Shown: positions 10,620 through 23,500 of the stretch, piece by piece
Layout of the letters: each line of letters begins with the position of its first letter
Numbering within the stretch: the first letter of the stretch is position 1
NCBI GenBank assembly: GCA_964035015.1
Contig: OZ035997.1
Coordinates: 64,828,404 to 64,892,403, forward strand
DNA: 64,000 bases
Direction: 5' to 3'
From: Corallium rubrum
Taxonomy: Eukaryota; Cnidaria; Anthozoa; Scleralcyonacea; Coralliidae
Notes under the pieces: model-generated
What the model was told of the DNA's origin: nothing
Seen by the model: the letters and a program-made list of their open reading frames with translations, nothing else
The model's database searches: none
Program-made: the position numbers and the translations under genes

Positions 10620-11781
10620 ACGGACCAGGCGCGGTGAAGATTGTGGGGCACTGGAAACAATATAGTTCTTGACAAAACGGATTTGAAAAAGATTTGATAT
10701 TGTTCTTGACAAAAAGACTTGAGAAAGGAGTTTTTGGGATACGTATCTTTTTCAAAAGAACAGAAACAAATCAACGTTTACGTATATAAAGTCTTCAGAC
10801 TTGACTAAAAGGAAACCCGTCAAACCAAAACTCGAAAGAAACGAAGATAAAGGCCGAAAAGTTTATAAAGCTACGCCAAAAGTATAAAGCAGTCGCTCTC
10901 AGTAATCACGAACACTTAGTAGCAAAATTGTTGAGTTTCCCTGTTTACATCTATCACTGTTAATTTTGTTTTATATTTTGTGTGTCCTCGAAGTACGTAT
11001 CATATCCATTGCATGTTTTTTCTTGCCAATGCCCGTTACGTTGTATTTTTTACCTGTGGCTGCCGTCTTATCTCCTTTTAAATGGCTTTCTTATTGTAAA
11101 ACTACATATGACTTTAATAGCGGTTGTTTATAATTTAGCATAAAAATGGAGAACGAACATTTTTTCTTTTGTAAAACGTACAAAGACTACAAATGCTGTT
11201 GAAAAATTTATTAACATGTATGTGAAAATATTTTCACCAATTCAGATTTCGAAATCAAAAATTGTTTTTGTTATATTAGTTTAAATAAATTAAAAATTCC
11301 ATAAATGAATATAGTTGAGTTGTTTTCAAAATGCAAATATTTTTACATACCAAGCGATGTTTTTTGTAAACATGGGCAGAAAGAGCTGTAAAGTATAACC
11401 CTAATATTTTAACAATATTCTGATGCCTGCTTCAGTAGTGTGGTGGTAACGTCGTCGGTTTGCACGCGAACGAGATTTAGTTCAAACCCTGGAGGCAACG
11501 TGCAATTTTCTTCATCTCAATATATTTTACGAAATATCATCCTTTATTTTTTCTTTGTTCTTTATGGCATTTTTCTTCAAAAAAATAGAGTGTTCTTTTT
11601 TATTTCAAATATTCTACCATAATGAAAACTATATTTTCATCGTTCCGATCATTCGTGAGGGTCTGGGTACGAAAATGCGTTCCGACAGTAGCTATTTCCA
11701 GGCCTCCAATAAAAAAGAGCGCAGGGGGGTGGGGGTTGCTGTAAAATCGGGCGAGGGGATATTGCATTTATGTATTTCTAG
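10419..11781 (+). mobile_element. Helitron-like non-autonomous element, copy 1
   Basis: Starts TCCCCGAGCCGGGCG, ends CATTTATGTATTTCTAG, and sits between a 5' A and a 3' T with no target duplication, as Helitrons do. It contains a GGGCCGAAGGCCC hairpin near the 5' end, a (TA)n(TG)n microsatellite at 10541-10618, and a tRNA-like segment near 11435-11505. No Rep or helicase gene. About 1.36 kb, closely matching copy 2 along its length. I see no clear 3' hairpin, so the class is tentative. Confidence 0.65.
11435..11505 (+). repeat. tRNA-like (SINE-type) segment in Helitron-like copy 1
   Basis: The order AGTGTGGTGGTAACGTCG ... GTTCAAACCC resembles pol III A and B boxes. The partner at 17765-17830 keeps a better B box (GAGTTCGAAACC). 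It may be an internal pol III promoter or a SINE captured by the element. Confidence 0.4.
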
Positions 11782-13220
11782 TACATTATAATAGTTACGA
11801 TAAAAGTAAGCACTTTTTAATAAAGAGAAACTATTTTTTTGATATACCACATTTTTTATGTTAACAAAACAGCTAAAAATTACAATAAGAAAAAGAATTT
11901 TGGAAATTCTAAAAATCCGGGGCTTTTGCAATTAACGACGTCATAATTTGTTGCCATGACAACATAAGTGTAATACATACTAGGACAAGGCATACCATCC
12001 ACCTGTAAAAGTTTCGTCGGAATACACCAAATGTTTCAGGAGATATTGACCCCGGGCACTCCCCCCCCCCCCCGGCTGGATAGGGTTTTAAGGGGGTCTT
12101 ACACTCAAATTTCTTTTTTCTTTAAATTTAATTTAAACATAAGAGAGAATAAGGTTCATATTATTAGAGTATGTGAAAATGTGACCAAGAAAATACTGTG
12201 AACTTCTCTTGCGTTGCCATGGTAACCGAGATAATTGTCCATGGTGATCAAGAACCTTTATTTTCAAAAATGATAACTCATGAAGGAATGGTCAAGACAA
12301 TGTTTTTAATGGTTAATGTTATCAATGAATACATATTCAAGATGCTGAACCTAAAAAAATGGAACATTTATCAGTTTTTTAGAATTTGTTAAGATTTTCC
12401 CCAAAAATAGATTTTTTTGAAAATTAAGCAGGCATGCAGTGTATTATAAATTAAAAATTATAAATTGTCAATTTTAAGGTTCAGCTCCTATAGATGCTGT
12501 TTGCATCTTTTACTATTAAAAATTTCAGAACAATTGGTCAAAACGTAATAGAAATATATTTTTTGAAATATTCGCTTTTTGTTGAATTTCGTGATTTGAG
12601 AAAAATAGCTTTTAAGTTAAGATAAAAATGTTATGTTGACGTTCGTCCGGCAAGTCTTATGGCAGCGGTAAAATGGGTTTAAATGCCATTTAGAACAAGA
12701 AAGCACTCAGAGTAAAATGCATTGCCGCGTGAGTGTTATCCCGCAGGACTGGGAGCGCCTTATTAGCGAGAGACGTTGTAATGGCGCCAAGAAGTAGTTC
12801 TACGTCAAAGAGTGAGTCCATCGAAATAAGGTTCTATTTTAATGTTGCGGCTGACTTAAGGGACATCATGTAAAGTCCGAGTAATAGTCGATCTGCCAAT
12901 GACTTTTCAAAGAACCGAGAAGTCGAACAACGTCGGATATTCTGGCGTTGTTGTTTATGTGGTGGAGGTCACATCAAGGAACTGACGGAGACCCGAACTT
13001 TAGTCTAGCTAGGCCAAAACATTTTTAAAAAAAAATAGATTGGCATATTATTGAGATATGTTAGTTAGTCTCTCGCCTAGGATATGTTTGGCTTTTTGGT
13101 TTTGAAGTTCCCTATGTTTGAAGAATTGGGGAAGGTCCATGTCGGATTTTCAAAAAGTCGCCCAGTTGCGTGATATGACAAGCGAACACTAAACTTGTTC
13201 TCATGCAGGGTCTCACAGTT
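11782..13220. other. Intergenic, nothing recognised
   Basis: AT-rich. Poly-C tract near 12060-12073. Short frames here (for example 12198-12392) have no domain and look like chance. No RNA gene seen. Confidence 0.4.
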
Positions 13221-13227
13221 TTGCACG

Positions 13228-13497
13228 GCCCTTTCCGACCTGCGCAAGCTTCGGGGGAAAGTTGACTCTGCCAACGAACTCGATCTTCGCCCCAAGTTTG
13301 GGGCGAGTCAGTCAGGTTCTAAACTGGTCAAACAAGTTCTAGTTTACGAACACGCGTAAGCAGGAAAACAGGAAGTGGCGCGTTAGAGCTTGGGTCCAAA
13401 ATAGTATCTTGGCAACCACTCACGCATACTCAAAAAGAAAAATCGAGTTTGTTGGCAAAGCCCACTTTCCCCCAAAGCTTGCGTGGATCGGAAAGAG
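13228..13497. mobile_element. Inverted-repeat element, about 270 bp
   Basis: The arm at 13228-13284 (CTTTCCGACCTGCGCAAGCT, then GGGGGAAAG) is repeated inverted at about 13443-13497 (GCTTGCGTGGATCGGAAAG). Arms are about 55 bp with a few mismatches. Non-coding foldback. Confidence 0.6.
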
Positions 13498-13924
13498 GCT
13501 CTGACTCGCAGGGTACATCACCGAATGCCGTTGCATGTCAAATTTTACGCGAGCATACACATCTGTACCGTGTAACACTCTTCGTAAAACCATAGTAAAA
13601 CTAGTCTCACTTCCTTAGGTTCACAAACTACTGCAGTTTCCCTCAAAAAAATTGCACTTCGTCACACGCAACTCATTTGAACTTGTAGACGCATATATGC
13701 AGTGCGTATCTATGTTTAATACTAGCATGTAATTTACTTTCGCTTTCACTTTCAATCTGATGTTTTACCGTGAAGAGTCGTAATCATGTAATTCGTCGTC
13801 ATCATGTAATTCGATAAACTCAGTTTTGGTCTATAGTGTGACCAGTTATGAACCATTTTCGAGTCAAGCGTTCGTGCTCATAAACAGTACTTCTGTTGCT
13901 TGAAGCTTTGCCTGGCAATGATAA

Positions 13925-14130
13925 TTAAGAAATAGAAAACATTTTCCGTGTTTCCAAAGAATTATGGAAACACGAGTGGAAGTTTTGGAGAACGAGAAAT
14001 TGTAGTGGGAACACGAGCCCCCAGGGCGATCGAGTGTTTCCACGCTATTTCGAGTTCTCCCAAACTTCCACAAGTGTTTCTATAGTTGTGTAGGAACACG
14101 GAAAAAATGTTTTCTATTTCCTTTATAAAA
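13925..14130. repeat. Palindrome, about 200 bp
   Basis: The left arm (AAATAGAAAACATTTTCCG, GTGTTTCC) and right arm (CGGAAAAAATGTTTTCTATTT) are inverted copies around a centre near 14025. A related partial end, CGTGTTTCCATAAAGTTAT, lies near 14279. Together they may delimit one foldback element of about 400 bp. Confidence 0.55.
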
Positions 14131-14720
14131 TAACCTGTCGAAAATAGGTATGGAACGTAAAAATAATTACTGCATCAAAGCGTACATTCTCCTTACTCTT
14201 CATAATGGCGTATGATGGCGTACTGGATGGCGTATCCTACACCGTAATGATGGCGTATTGAATTGCGTGGACCTTGCCGTGTTTCCATAAAGTTATAGAA
14301 AAACGGCTTTCAACCGTTCGCCAAGGTTGTTTTCAAAATGTTATTTTATTATAGTGCATGTAAACCTACAAATTTTTATCTAAAACAATTATACTTCTGT
14401 TTATAACTCTGTCCTCGGAATTAAGTTCCACAATTTGACAGACAGATGACCAAAAGTCAATTAACACCATCGTTTATAATTCTTAAATCTACAGATTTTA
14501 TCATTGTTTTTGTTATTGTTCTATTGCTAACTTTAAGTGATTGGTTAGTTATCTTCTAAAGTAATAATCAACATTCATATTTTTTTTTATTTAGCTCTAG
14601 AGATATTTTATATCAATGAGTAATTAGTTAATATGAAAATAACCTACGTATTTCTCTCTATGTTCTACAGGTTATATCGTTGTTTCTATGCAAGCTGATT
14701 GTTCTATTGTTAATATTTAT
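14131..14720. other. 3' flank of the ACE-like gene
   Basis: AT-rich. Includes the three-fold word ATGGCGTA near 14203-14260. This is the expected 3' UTR or downstream side of the minus-strand gene. No other gene. Confidence 0.4.
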
Positions 14721-14997
14721 CTAATTGCCAAAGTAGGAAATCATGCCAACCATTGCAACGACCAACCATGTGAGACGTTTGGAGATGTTTCCAGTACTTG
14801 TTGGGCATTTCGCAGCGCTGTCACCCGGTTGACCAGGCCAGCCAATTTCATATCCTTTGCTGCACCTTTCCTTCACCATCCATTCTTGTAATGGTTGGAA
14901 ATACTCTTTGAGAGGAGCCACAGACATGCTGTTACTCCCTGTCATTTTTTCCAAAGCCAACGGCCAGGGTTTACTTTTACCCATTGACAACATGTCA
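14721..14997 (-). CDS. ACE-like peptidase, exon 5 (C terminus)
   Basis: Terminal exon of the peptidyl-dipeptidase. It starts after TTTCTATTGCAG at 14998, takes one base to complete an Ala codon from exon 4, and ends at a TAG at 14721. It encodes ADMLSMGKSKPWPLALEKMT, PLKEYFQPLQEWM and EIGWP, matching the LG.SRPWPEA / ML.YF.PL..WL / LGWP C-terminal block of ACE. The last 25 residues (ISKRLTWLVVAMVGMISYF) are moderately hydrophobic and could be a weak membrane or lipid-anchor signal, or a divergent tail. Phase agrees with exon 4. Confidence 0.85.
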
Positions 14998-15080
14998 CTG
15001 CAATAGAAACAAAATTAACATTGCATGTGAATTATCTTGTTATATAAAGATTGGGTGGCAATGATAGAAGAAATAAAAAA

Positions 15081-15672
15081 TAGAAGGAAGGAAGGAAGGA
15101 AGGAAGGAAGGAAGGAAGGAAGGAAGGAAGGAAGGAAGGAAGGAAGGAAGGAAGGAAGGAAGGAAGGAAAGAAGGAAGGAAGGAAGGAAGAAAGGAAGGA
15201 ACGAGGGAAGGAAGGAAGGAAGGAAGGAAGGAAGGAAGGAAGGAAGGAAGGAAGGAAGGAAGGAAGGAAGGAAGGAAGGAAGGAAGGAAGGAAGGAAGGA
15301 AGGAAGGAAGGAAGGAAGGAAGGAAGGAAGGAAGGAAGGAAGGAAGGAAGGAAGGAAGGAAGGAAGGAAGGAAGGAAGGAAGGAAGGAAGGAAGGAAGGA
15401 AGGAAGGAAGGAAGGAAGGAAGGAAGGAAGGAAGGAAGGAAGGAAGGAAGGAAGGAAGGAAGGAACGAACGAACGAACGAACGAACGAACGAACGAACGA
15501 ACGAACGAACGAACGAACGAACGAACGAACGAACGAACGAACGAAGGAAGGAAGGAAGGAAGGAAGGAAGGAAGGAAGGAAGGAAGGAAGGAAGGAAGGA
15601 AGGAAGGAAGGAAGGAAGGAAGGAAGGAAGGAAGGAAGGAAGGAAGGAAAGACGGACGGACGGACGGACGGA
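15081..15672. repeat. GGAA/GAAC/GGAC microsatellite, about 590 bp
   Basis: Runs of GGAA with an internal block of GAAC at about 15465-15543 and a terminal GGAC block. It lies in ACE intron 4. The 213-residue KEGR frame read from it is an artefact. Confidence 0.95.
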
Positions 15673-16271
15673 AGGTAACTAAAAGTACAAAAATTATAGC
15701 CTCTCGTAATACATATCTTACGCTGTGTTTTCTGGCTTCAAAACATAAATAACCGACATTATTATTTGCAATAAACTCAAATGTCTGTAAAAACTATAAA
15801 CAATACATTATTTCGAGCATATCATGAATTGAATAAAACATGCTAATTTAATAAAAACCGCCCTGCAAACACAATATCCTGGTGCACATGGCACTTTCGT
15901 TTTGGAACTTACCTGATGACGTCACGAGCATATTCATTCCTTCATGCGCACTACCGGCCCTTCCTTGGTAGGGGATGGGGGGCGGGGAGGCAGCGGTTCT
16001 AACCGAGTAACTGACCCAAACGCCAACATGCCACTGCAACTTTTCATGAAAACATCAGCTTGTGGAGAGATCGATAACTCACCCTATTGGAGAACTTAAC
16101 ATATTTGGAGCTTTTTTCAGGTTATCTAAAGGCATTGTTCGACTTGAACCAAGGCACTATGGTCCGGTGATGAGTGTGGACGTTAACGAGTAAGGAGATA
16201 AACTGATTAACTGACGTCTTACTACGTCCTTGCTGAAGTATTCTTACTAGGGTAACCACTATTTCACTTAC

Positions 16272-16394
16272 GCAATCTTAGCTCCAGCTTCTTTGGAATT
16301 AAAGATAGAACATTTGAACAAAGGTCCTGTAAAGTTGGCTGCTTTACAAGCAGCTTTATGGAACTGGAATTGAAGAACGCCACTCACAAAATAT
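16272..16394 (-). CDS. ACE-like peptidase, exon 4
   Basis: A 123 bp exon between acceptor TATTCTATTTAG and donor GC|GTAAGTG. Joined to exon 3 by phase it gives [20 protein letters not shown], then [20 protein letters not shown], equivalent to ACE YIRYFVSF..QFQFHEALC.AAGH.GPL..CDIY.SKEAG. The arginine created at the exon 3/4 junction corresponds to the chloride-binding Arg522 of testis ACE, and the preceding Tyr to Tyr520. Two conserved cysteines are present. Confidence 0.85.
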
Positions 16395-16728
16395 CTAAAT
16401 AGAATATATAAAGTGGAATTAGACATAGTTTAAGGCTACTCTAGCTCATTAAATGTTTTGCACAGATTTTTATGAAAGTTTGTCGAATTAGATTCATCAT
16501 AGACCAAGCCTTTCAAATTTGATTGAATTTGGTGCAGATTTGGACGAAAATTTAATTAAAATCTGACTACAAGATTCTCCTAGAAGAAATGCTTGATTAC
16601 GTCTATTATCCTTATTTTATGCAAAACTTTTGCATAATTTTGCTACGAGTGCAATCAAGTATTTTATTCATTCATGCGTAGGTCTCGTGAGCTAGCCTAG
16701 TTAGCGGGATGGCTCGTTTACTTTTTAA

Positions 16729-16848
16729 TCCCCGAGTCGGGCGTAGGGCCGAAGGCCCGGAGCCCGGTGAGGGTGCTAATCTCGACATGCGTGGAGTCCA
16801 CTTTACACGCGTGTTCAAATGCGAATCAGTTTGAGCGATCTGAATATT

Positions 16849-16927
<79 letters not shown>

Positions 16928-18076
16928 ACGGACCACGCGCGGTGAAGATTGTAGGGCACTGGAAACAATATAGTTCTTGACAAAAAAGATTTGAAGTAAT
17001 ATATTCTTGTCAAAAAGACTTGAGAAAGGAGTTTTGGGGATACGTACATTAATTTCAAAAGAACAGAAACAAATCAACGTCTTGACTGAAGGAAACCCGT
17101 CAAACCGAACCTCGAAAGAGGGAAAAATATATAGAAAACCAACGATGATAAAGGCCGAAAAGTTTAAGCTACGGTAAAAATATAGAGCAGTCGCTCTCAG
17201 TAATCACGAACACTTAGTAGCAAAACTGTTCGAGTTTCCCTGTTTACATCTATGACTGTTAATTTTGTTTTATATTATGACATTATGTGTGTCCTTGAAG
17301 TCCGTTTTAAACGTATCATATCCATAATTGCATGTTTTTTCTTGCCGATGCCCGTTGTATTTTTTACCTGTACATGTGGCTGCCGTCTTATCTTCTTTTA
17401 AATAGTTTTCTTTTTGTAAAACTACTTAATATGACTTAATTAGCGGTTGTTTATAATTTAGCATAAAAAATGGAAAAGGAACATTTTTTTAAAACGTACA
17501 AATGCTGTTGAAATATTTATTAAGGCCCATTGGCATTAACATGTATGTGAAAACATTTTCAGCAATTCAGATTTCGAAATGAAAAACTGTTTTTGTTATA
17601 TTTGTTTAAATAAATTTAAAATATCATAAATGAATACCAGCCAGGCAGTTTGAGTAGTTTTCAAAATGCAAATATTTTTAGATACCAAGCAATGGTCTTT
17701 GTAAACATGGAAAGAAATAACTGTACAATATAACCCTAATGTTTTGATGAAATTTTGACGCCTGCTTCAGTAGTGTGGTGGTAACATCGTCGGCTTGCAC
17801 GCGAACGAGATCGAGTTCGAAACCTGGGAGGCGACATGCAATTTTTTCATCTCAATATATTTTACGGGATATCATCGTTAAATTTTTCTTTGTTTTTTGT
17901 TGCATTTTTCTTTAAAAAAATAGAGTTTTTGTTTTTTATTTCAAATATTCTACCAGAATTAAAACTATATTTTCATTCCGACAGGAGTAGCTATTTCCAG
18001 GCCTCCAATAAAAAAAGAGCGCAAGGGGGGTTGCTGTAAAAGCAGGCGAGGGGTTATTGCATTTATGTATTTCTAG
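16729..18076 (+). mobile_element. Helitron-like non-autonomous element, copy 2
   Basis: Same family as copy 1: begins TCCCCGAGTCGGGCG after an A, ends TTTATGTATTTCTAG before a T. Contains the (TA)n(TG)n tract at 16852-16926 and the tRNA-like segment at 17765-17830. Within ACE intron 3, on the opposite strand. Confidence 0.65.
17765..17830 (+). repeat. tRNA-like (SINE-type) segment in Helitron-like copy 2
   Basis: GTAGTGTGGTGGTAACATCG resembles an A box and GATCGAGTTCGAAACC a B box, about 30 bases apart. It occupies the same place as in copy 1. Confidence 0.45.
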
Positions 18077-18237
18077 TTATAAAATAAGGTGTCCTCTACG
18101 CACGCTCTGATTGGCTGGGCTTCGTGCATTTATAAGAGAACATAGATCATGAATGACGTAAAATGGCGTCAGCTGGCCGGAAAAGCCCGCCAAATTCCTA
18201 AACTACCTCACTTTTAGTTTGATTTTTCCTCTTCTTA

Positions 18238-19401
18238 TCCCCGAGCCTGGGCGTAGGGCCGAAGGCCCGGAGCCCGGGTGAGGGTGCTAATCTCGACGTG
18301 CGTGGAGTCCACTTTACACGCGAGATGAAAAGCCGAAAGCAATTTTGAAACCTGTTTATATATCTATATATATGTTATCAAATCCACAACTTGCGCAGTT
18401 CGAATAGCAGGGTACTGGTAACTAACCTGTTAAATTATTCAAATTATTTAAATTTACGTCAGCAAATATATAATTTATAAGTTCGGTTGGGTTATGATTT
18501 ATGAAATAGTTTTTCAACGATCATGACGAAAGAAATCTTTGCCAGAAAAAATGGTTTCAGCTAAAATTCTAAACTGTACATTAATATTACTATGGAAAAA
18601 GACCAAAGAAAGAAGACTAACAAGAGATGTGGCGGCGAGAAAAAGACAACAATACCACTGGAAAAAGCCTAAAAATTAATGCGATAAAGACCGAAAACGA
18701 TGCCGACCGAAATGTAAAACTGAAAGAAGAAGGATGTGTCCTGAAACTGTTCAAAGCCGGTAAGGAATTTTGCTCTGGTGTATTCTACATAACTCGAGAG
18801 GGAACAATGAAGAAATTTTGAAACAAACGGCTTTTTAGATCATGAAGAGAACTAAATGATGCCTTGTCATATTTAATTTAAGTTTATGTGTCAACAACGA
18901 AAAAAAGTAAGAAACCGCGAACGAGAAAAACAATCCGAAAAGACTAGACTGAATTGCCAGTGTTTGTGGTGACAAAAGCAGAAGAAAGTTTAACGGTAGG
19001 AGATTCGTATTACTATTTACCAGTTTAGCTGTGTTAAATCGGAAGAAATCTTGAAAATGAAAATTAATATAAATAATATTTTGTCTAGAATTGTCTTTGA
19101 ACGCTAGGACGTTGACATTGTGTCTTCTCTTGGCCATTGTTTATATATTATATATTTTTGAATGAAAATTTGTCATTTGCTTCATCTCGTTTTTTTTTAA
19201 TATTGACTTTGCATGTTCTTTCGGTGTGTCAATACATGACTACAGATGAACCTTGCTAACTAATTTTCAGGGATGTTTTCTGATCTGTGTGTCATTTTAA
19301 TAATACAACAAAAAACAGAAATTGGGGGGGGGGGGGGGGGTAGGGGGGTTAAAAAATGCATATAACGCGGGCGAGGGGTTGTTGCGTTCATGTATTTCTA
19401 G
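18238..19401 (+). mobile_element. Helitron-like non-autonomous element, copy 3
   Basis: Begins TCCCCGAGCCTGGGC after an A, ends CATGTATTTCTAG before a T. The interior differs from copies 1 and 2 and matches copy 4 (37042-39443): TTGCGCAGTTCGAATAGCAG, GCTCTGGTGTATTCTAC, ACGTTGACATTGTGTC. A G homopolymer lies near 19324-19341. Only about 160 bp separates it from copy 2. Confidence 0.65.
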
Positions 19402-20339
19402 TTTTATAAAACAATCGCTCCTGTGCATATGTACTCTTATAAAGGTATAGCAAAATCCAAAATTCTTATCAAGAATAATATTCTTGCTATTTACTTGTTT
19501 CAAGCAATGAATTACTGAAAATAAGAAATTGAGTAAAAATTTTCTTGACAAGAATTGTAATTTTCTTAAAACAAGAATAAAAGTACTTATGAAGAAAAAT
19601 CATTTCCCGCCCTTTTCTTATTTCAAGCAATAAATTTCTTGAAATAATAAATCAAGTAAAATTTTTCTTAGCAAGAAAAATAATGTTCTTAAAACAAGAA
19701 TAAACGTACTTATCTAGAAAAAAATATTTTCTTGCCACTTTCTTGTTTCAAGCAATAAAGTACTTGAAATAAGAAATCAAGTAAAAATTTTCTTAGCATG
19801 AACTATAACATTCTTAAAACAAGTCATGTCAATTTGTTTATACATTCTTCTCACAATATCTTTTCAGTTTTCACTATATTTTAAACACAAACTATAGAGC
19901 AATTAGCAAAAACTGATTTTAGATCTTCGGCCACCACTAACGCAATCTCACAGCCTGCGATCCTTTTGGCCAGAATGGACGAGAATGCGCGCCGTTGCCT
20001 GGCGATGAACCCGCAGTGCATCATGGTAATGTGTCACCTTAGTATTCCCTCGGCGACGCCGTGTTGTTCTCGTTTATTTAGCTGTTTTATTATACAACTG
20101 CATTAAAAACTGTCCAAATAACGCTAAAAATGAGTACAAATATACAGCGATATTTGGATAGTTAGTTATTTGGATAGTAGAAAACTTGTAGAAAACCGGT
20201 TTGACAGATTTTGTTAGCCAATCAAATTTATCACTCAGGAACTACTTCATGTATGCTTATTATTTTGTCTTGGTTTTGTCCTGGTGCAAGTCACGCCACT
20301 TCTCTGGCCTTTTTAGAGTTTTCTTTTTCCATAAAAATT

Positions 20340-20478
20340 TGTTGATCAGAGCAGTTGTATAATAAATCTCTTATAAGATGTTTTGGTGTGTAGTATCGCT
20401 GTATATTTTTACTCGTTGTTTGTATAACAGCACAACTCGTAAAAATATACAGCGATACTACACACCAAAACATCTAAT
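20340..20478. repeat. Palindrome, arms about 60 bp
   Basis: ATGTTTTGGTGTGTAGTATC ... GTATATTTTTAC is mirrored by GTAAAAATATAC ... GATACTACACACCAAAACAT. Centre near 20420. It lies just upstream of the first candidate exon of the plus-strand gene. The word AATATACAGCGATA also occurs at 20139, so this may be a duplicated leader segment. Confidence 0.55.
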
Positions 20479-20522
20479 AAGATATAATTATTGCTTATTT
20501 GACTGAATCTTTTTCGACTAAA

Positions 20523-23500
20523 ATGAGTTCATTACTTGAGAGTATTCGTCATGCCGCTGGTCAACAGGCAGCTAAAGTATTTGAAGGTACGAATATCGAG
20601 ACTTGTCTTGACTAAACATTGTTTTCTTGGCTGTCCATTTGTGATTTGTCGACATATATTTGACATGTTGTCTTGAGATTGTTGTTATTTTGTTGTGGAC
20701 TGATTTATTTTATACCTCAATATAGATGCTTAATTTGCCAAGGACGAAGAAATTCAAGAGCTGTGTTACGACAGCCTAAAGGAGCTTTTTCCAGGATGCG
20801 GTGCGAAAACGTTGATCATCAGGTCCAAAATTTGGAAAATAATCTCATCATCTCTTTGGTAAGTCTATAAAGTCATGGCCACTCTTTGGTTTACACTTTG
20901 CAGCTGTACTTTGCTAATTGTCTTCCTTGTGAAGTTACTTAATTACTACTGTTTAGTAACAATAATTTTATGATAGAGTAGTTTTATTTTTCAACTATTA
21001 CATAAAGAGGACTGTATTTTGAATGCTTAGTAAAGGGGCAGTGCCACGCTATATTAAGCATTTTTTACATTCACCAAACTTGTCCTAAAACTGCAAAAAA
21101 ACAAAAAGAACACAAGATAAACACAAAAGTAATACAATAAACCTGCACAGAAGTTTGGATGGTCGAGATTCAGCGAGGATTGAAACGGATTGCAAATGTC
21201 ATTTTGATTTCTTGTTAGGCTAACAAATTCAAGCCTGATCAAATTTAGGTAATTTTGCCAAAACTTGGTCTTTATTGTTCGGAAATCCTCCATAGTTGTT
21301 TTGTGACTCATAATTGGACCGTTTACAATTTTAACTTTTAAGTTCACAGCTCGAAACGTGAGGAAAAGACATTTTTGACTTACACGAGCAAGTTTTATTT
21401 TGCAAATTTCTTGCCAAATAAACTTGCTCGTGTAAATGAGCAACAATTTTTTATAACAACATTTTATGTATGAAAAATAATAAAATAAGCAAAGAAACTC
21501 AAAAAACAAAACGTTTGGCAAAAGTCTAATTTCCTAACAGCACAGCAATCATGGTTTGAATCAACAGTGTGCAATTTGCACATTATTTTGGTCAAAACAA
21601 AGAAAACTGCATTATCACTTTGCAAAAAAATGTGCTAAAATCCTCGATAAGTACATGAACCGGCTAAGGCCATGCAAGTCTCCTCAGATTCAGTGTTGTC
21701 TAAAGGCCCGTTTACACATGTGATTTATGATGCGAGGAATATTGCAAATGTCTAATTTAGATGCATGTTAAGTAGTAAAATAGTCAGAGGATCAGTGCTG
21801 TGGCAAACCTAGCTCATGTAGTCATATAGATATGAAATAGTTAGGAAGTAGCTAGTAGAATAAGATTCTATGCATCTGGTACAGTATACATAATAACTAT
21901 TTTTCAATTTTCTTTTTACATTATTAGATAGTGACGATGATGATGAATATCCTAGTGAGGTAATGGCACGTCGTTACAATTCCTTAAAAAAGGAGAGCCA
22001 AAAAACCAAACCAAATGTGCAAGTGATTAACAGTTATTTGAATAAGGAATTTCGGAGCAGACGAAATTGGCTTCGCTCTACTACAGCCCAACATCGGTGT
22101 CAAGAATTTTTTAAAACATATCCATGCTTCAAGGATCATGTGGAGGTATTGAATACATGTGTACTTTTGTTTGGTTTTCTTTTTGTTGTAGGTTGTTTTT
22201 TCCCCTCGCTCATGCAGAGGCTCTTCCAATGAAAGACTGAACAGCTAGACAATAAGATATAGTTTTGTTCCCATGCTCAGTCTGTTTCATTGAAAGATCC
22301 TTGTGCAGTCAGTGTTTGATAATGTTCTTGTGCTAACACCGTTTTTAATATAAATAAAGTATTATGGTTAAATATTAATTTTAACAAATAACAAGTAGAT
22401 ATCAAGTCCCAGTTTCTCTTAAGCAGACATTCAATGATGACTGTTGCTCCTAGAAAACTATGGGGCTGCTACTTAAGTACGTAAGGTGGCCGAGGCCAGA
22501 AAAAAAAGGCCACTTTAATTTATGCGTGCAAAGGGTCTATTACTGATTTTGGCATGTTTGTGAGTTAAAACAGAAATATATTCACTTAAATCCCTTGAGA
22601 TTTTATCTGACTTGAGGTTAAAACAGAAAGATATTCACTTAAATTCCTTGATATTTTATCTGACTTGAGGTTAAAACAGAAAGATATTCACTTAAATCCC
22701 TTAATATTTTATCTGACTTGAGCCTTATAAATAGGAATGCAATTGGGAATGAACCTTTAGTTATTTGTTTCCGTTCTGTTTTTTTGGGGTCACAGATTGT
22801 CGAAGAGATTCGCAGGTGTTTAAAGCAGCCAGAGAGCAACAACCGAACTGCTTTTTTAGAAGAGTGTGTGGAACGGCTTGGTTTAAAAATGGAGTACATA
22901 CTGTACTATGGAATATCGAAGAAAATATACAGCATCTTATGAGCCCTAGTCTGAGTAAGTTACTTTTTTTATGAATATATACATGGTATTTATTCTTCCG
23001 GTTTTGGAGATATTTTAATATTAATTTTTACTGCAGTGCTAAGCAAGGGTATAATTATCTTTTTTTTAAGATACTGTATATGGTGAAACACTCAAGTTTG
23101 TTTCATTTTCTTTCTCCTTTATAGATGCTAAGATTCTTCACATGCTGAAAAATATTGCTTTGATTTTCTCTGGAAAGCAAGGAAAAGCTTCAAAAAAAGT
23201 TGCTGAAGTTGTTTATAACATTAAGGTAAAGCGCTCGAATTTCTTTTGTCAGATTTGAAATAACTGTTTAATCCTCAAGGGGCCCCAGAATCATTTTATA
23301 AGTTTTTTAGAGTACAAATTCCTGTATTTTGTCATGCACAAGACATGACTTAAATACTGAATAACTGTGGACATTATTATGGTCAACTAATCACTCTCTA
23401 CTTGGTAGGACCATGAAGATCCAGAGGAATGGTCAGTAGGGAGAAAGAGTGATTCACCTGTGATGCTTTTGGCCAACGAGTGTGTGCATCTGATTGTTGG

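Noticed and set aside
10488..10774. His-Thr and Ile-Tyr repeat peptides
   Set aside because: Translations of the (TA)n(TG)n tract inside a Helitron-like element. The same holds at 16672-17077, 38216-38416, 55520-55741, 57879-58184, 58689-58976 and 63235-63301.
15037..15678. 213-residue KEGR-repeat reading frame
   Set aside because: It is the direct translation of a GGAA/GAAC microsatellite; the other phases are also open.
21054..21521. 155-codon minus-strand frame opposite the multi-exon gene
   Set aside because: Lies in an intron of the plus-strand gene model, AT-driven Phe/Leu/Tyr composition, no recognisable domain.
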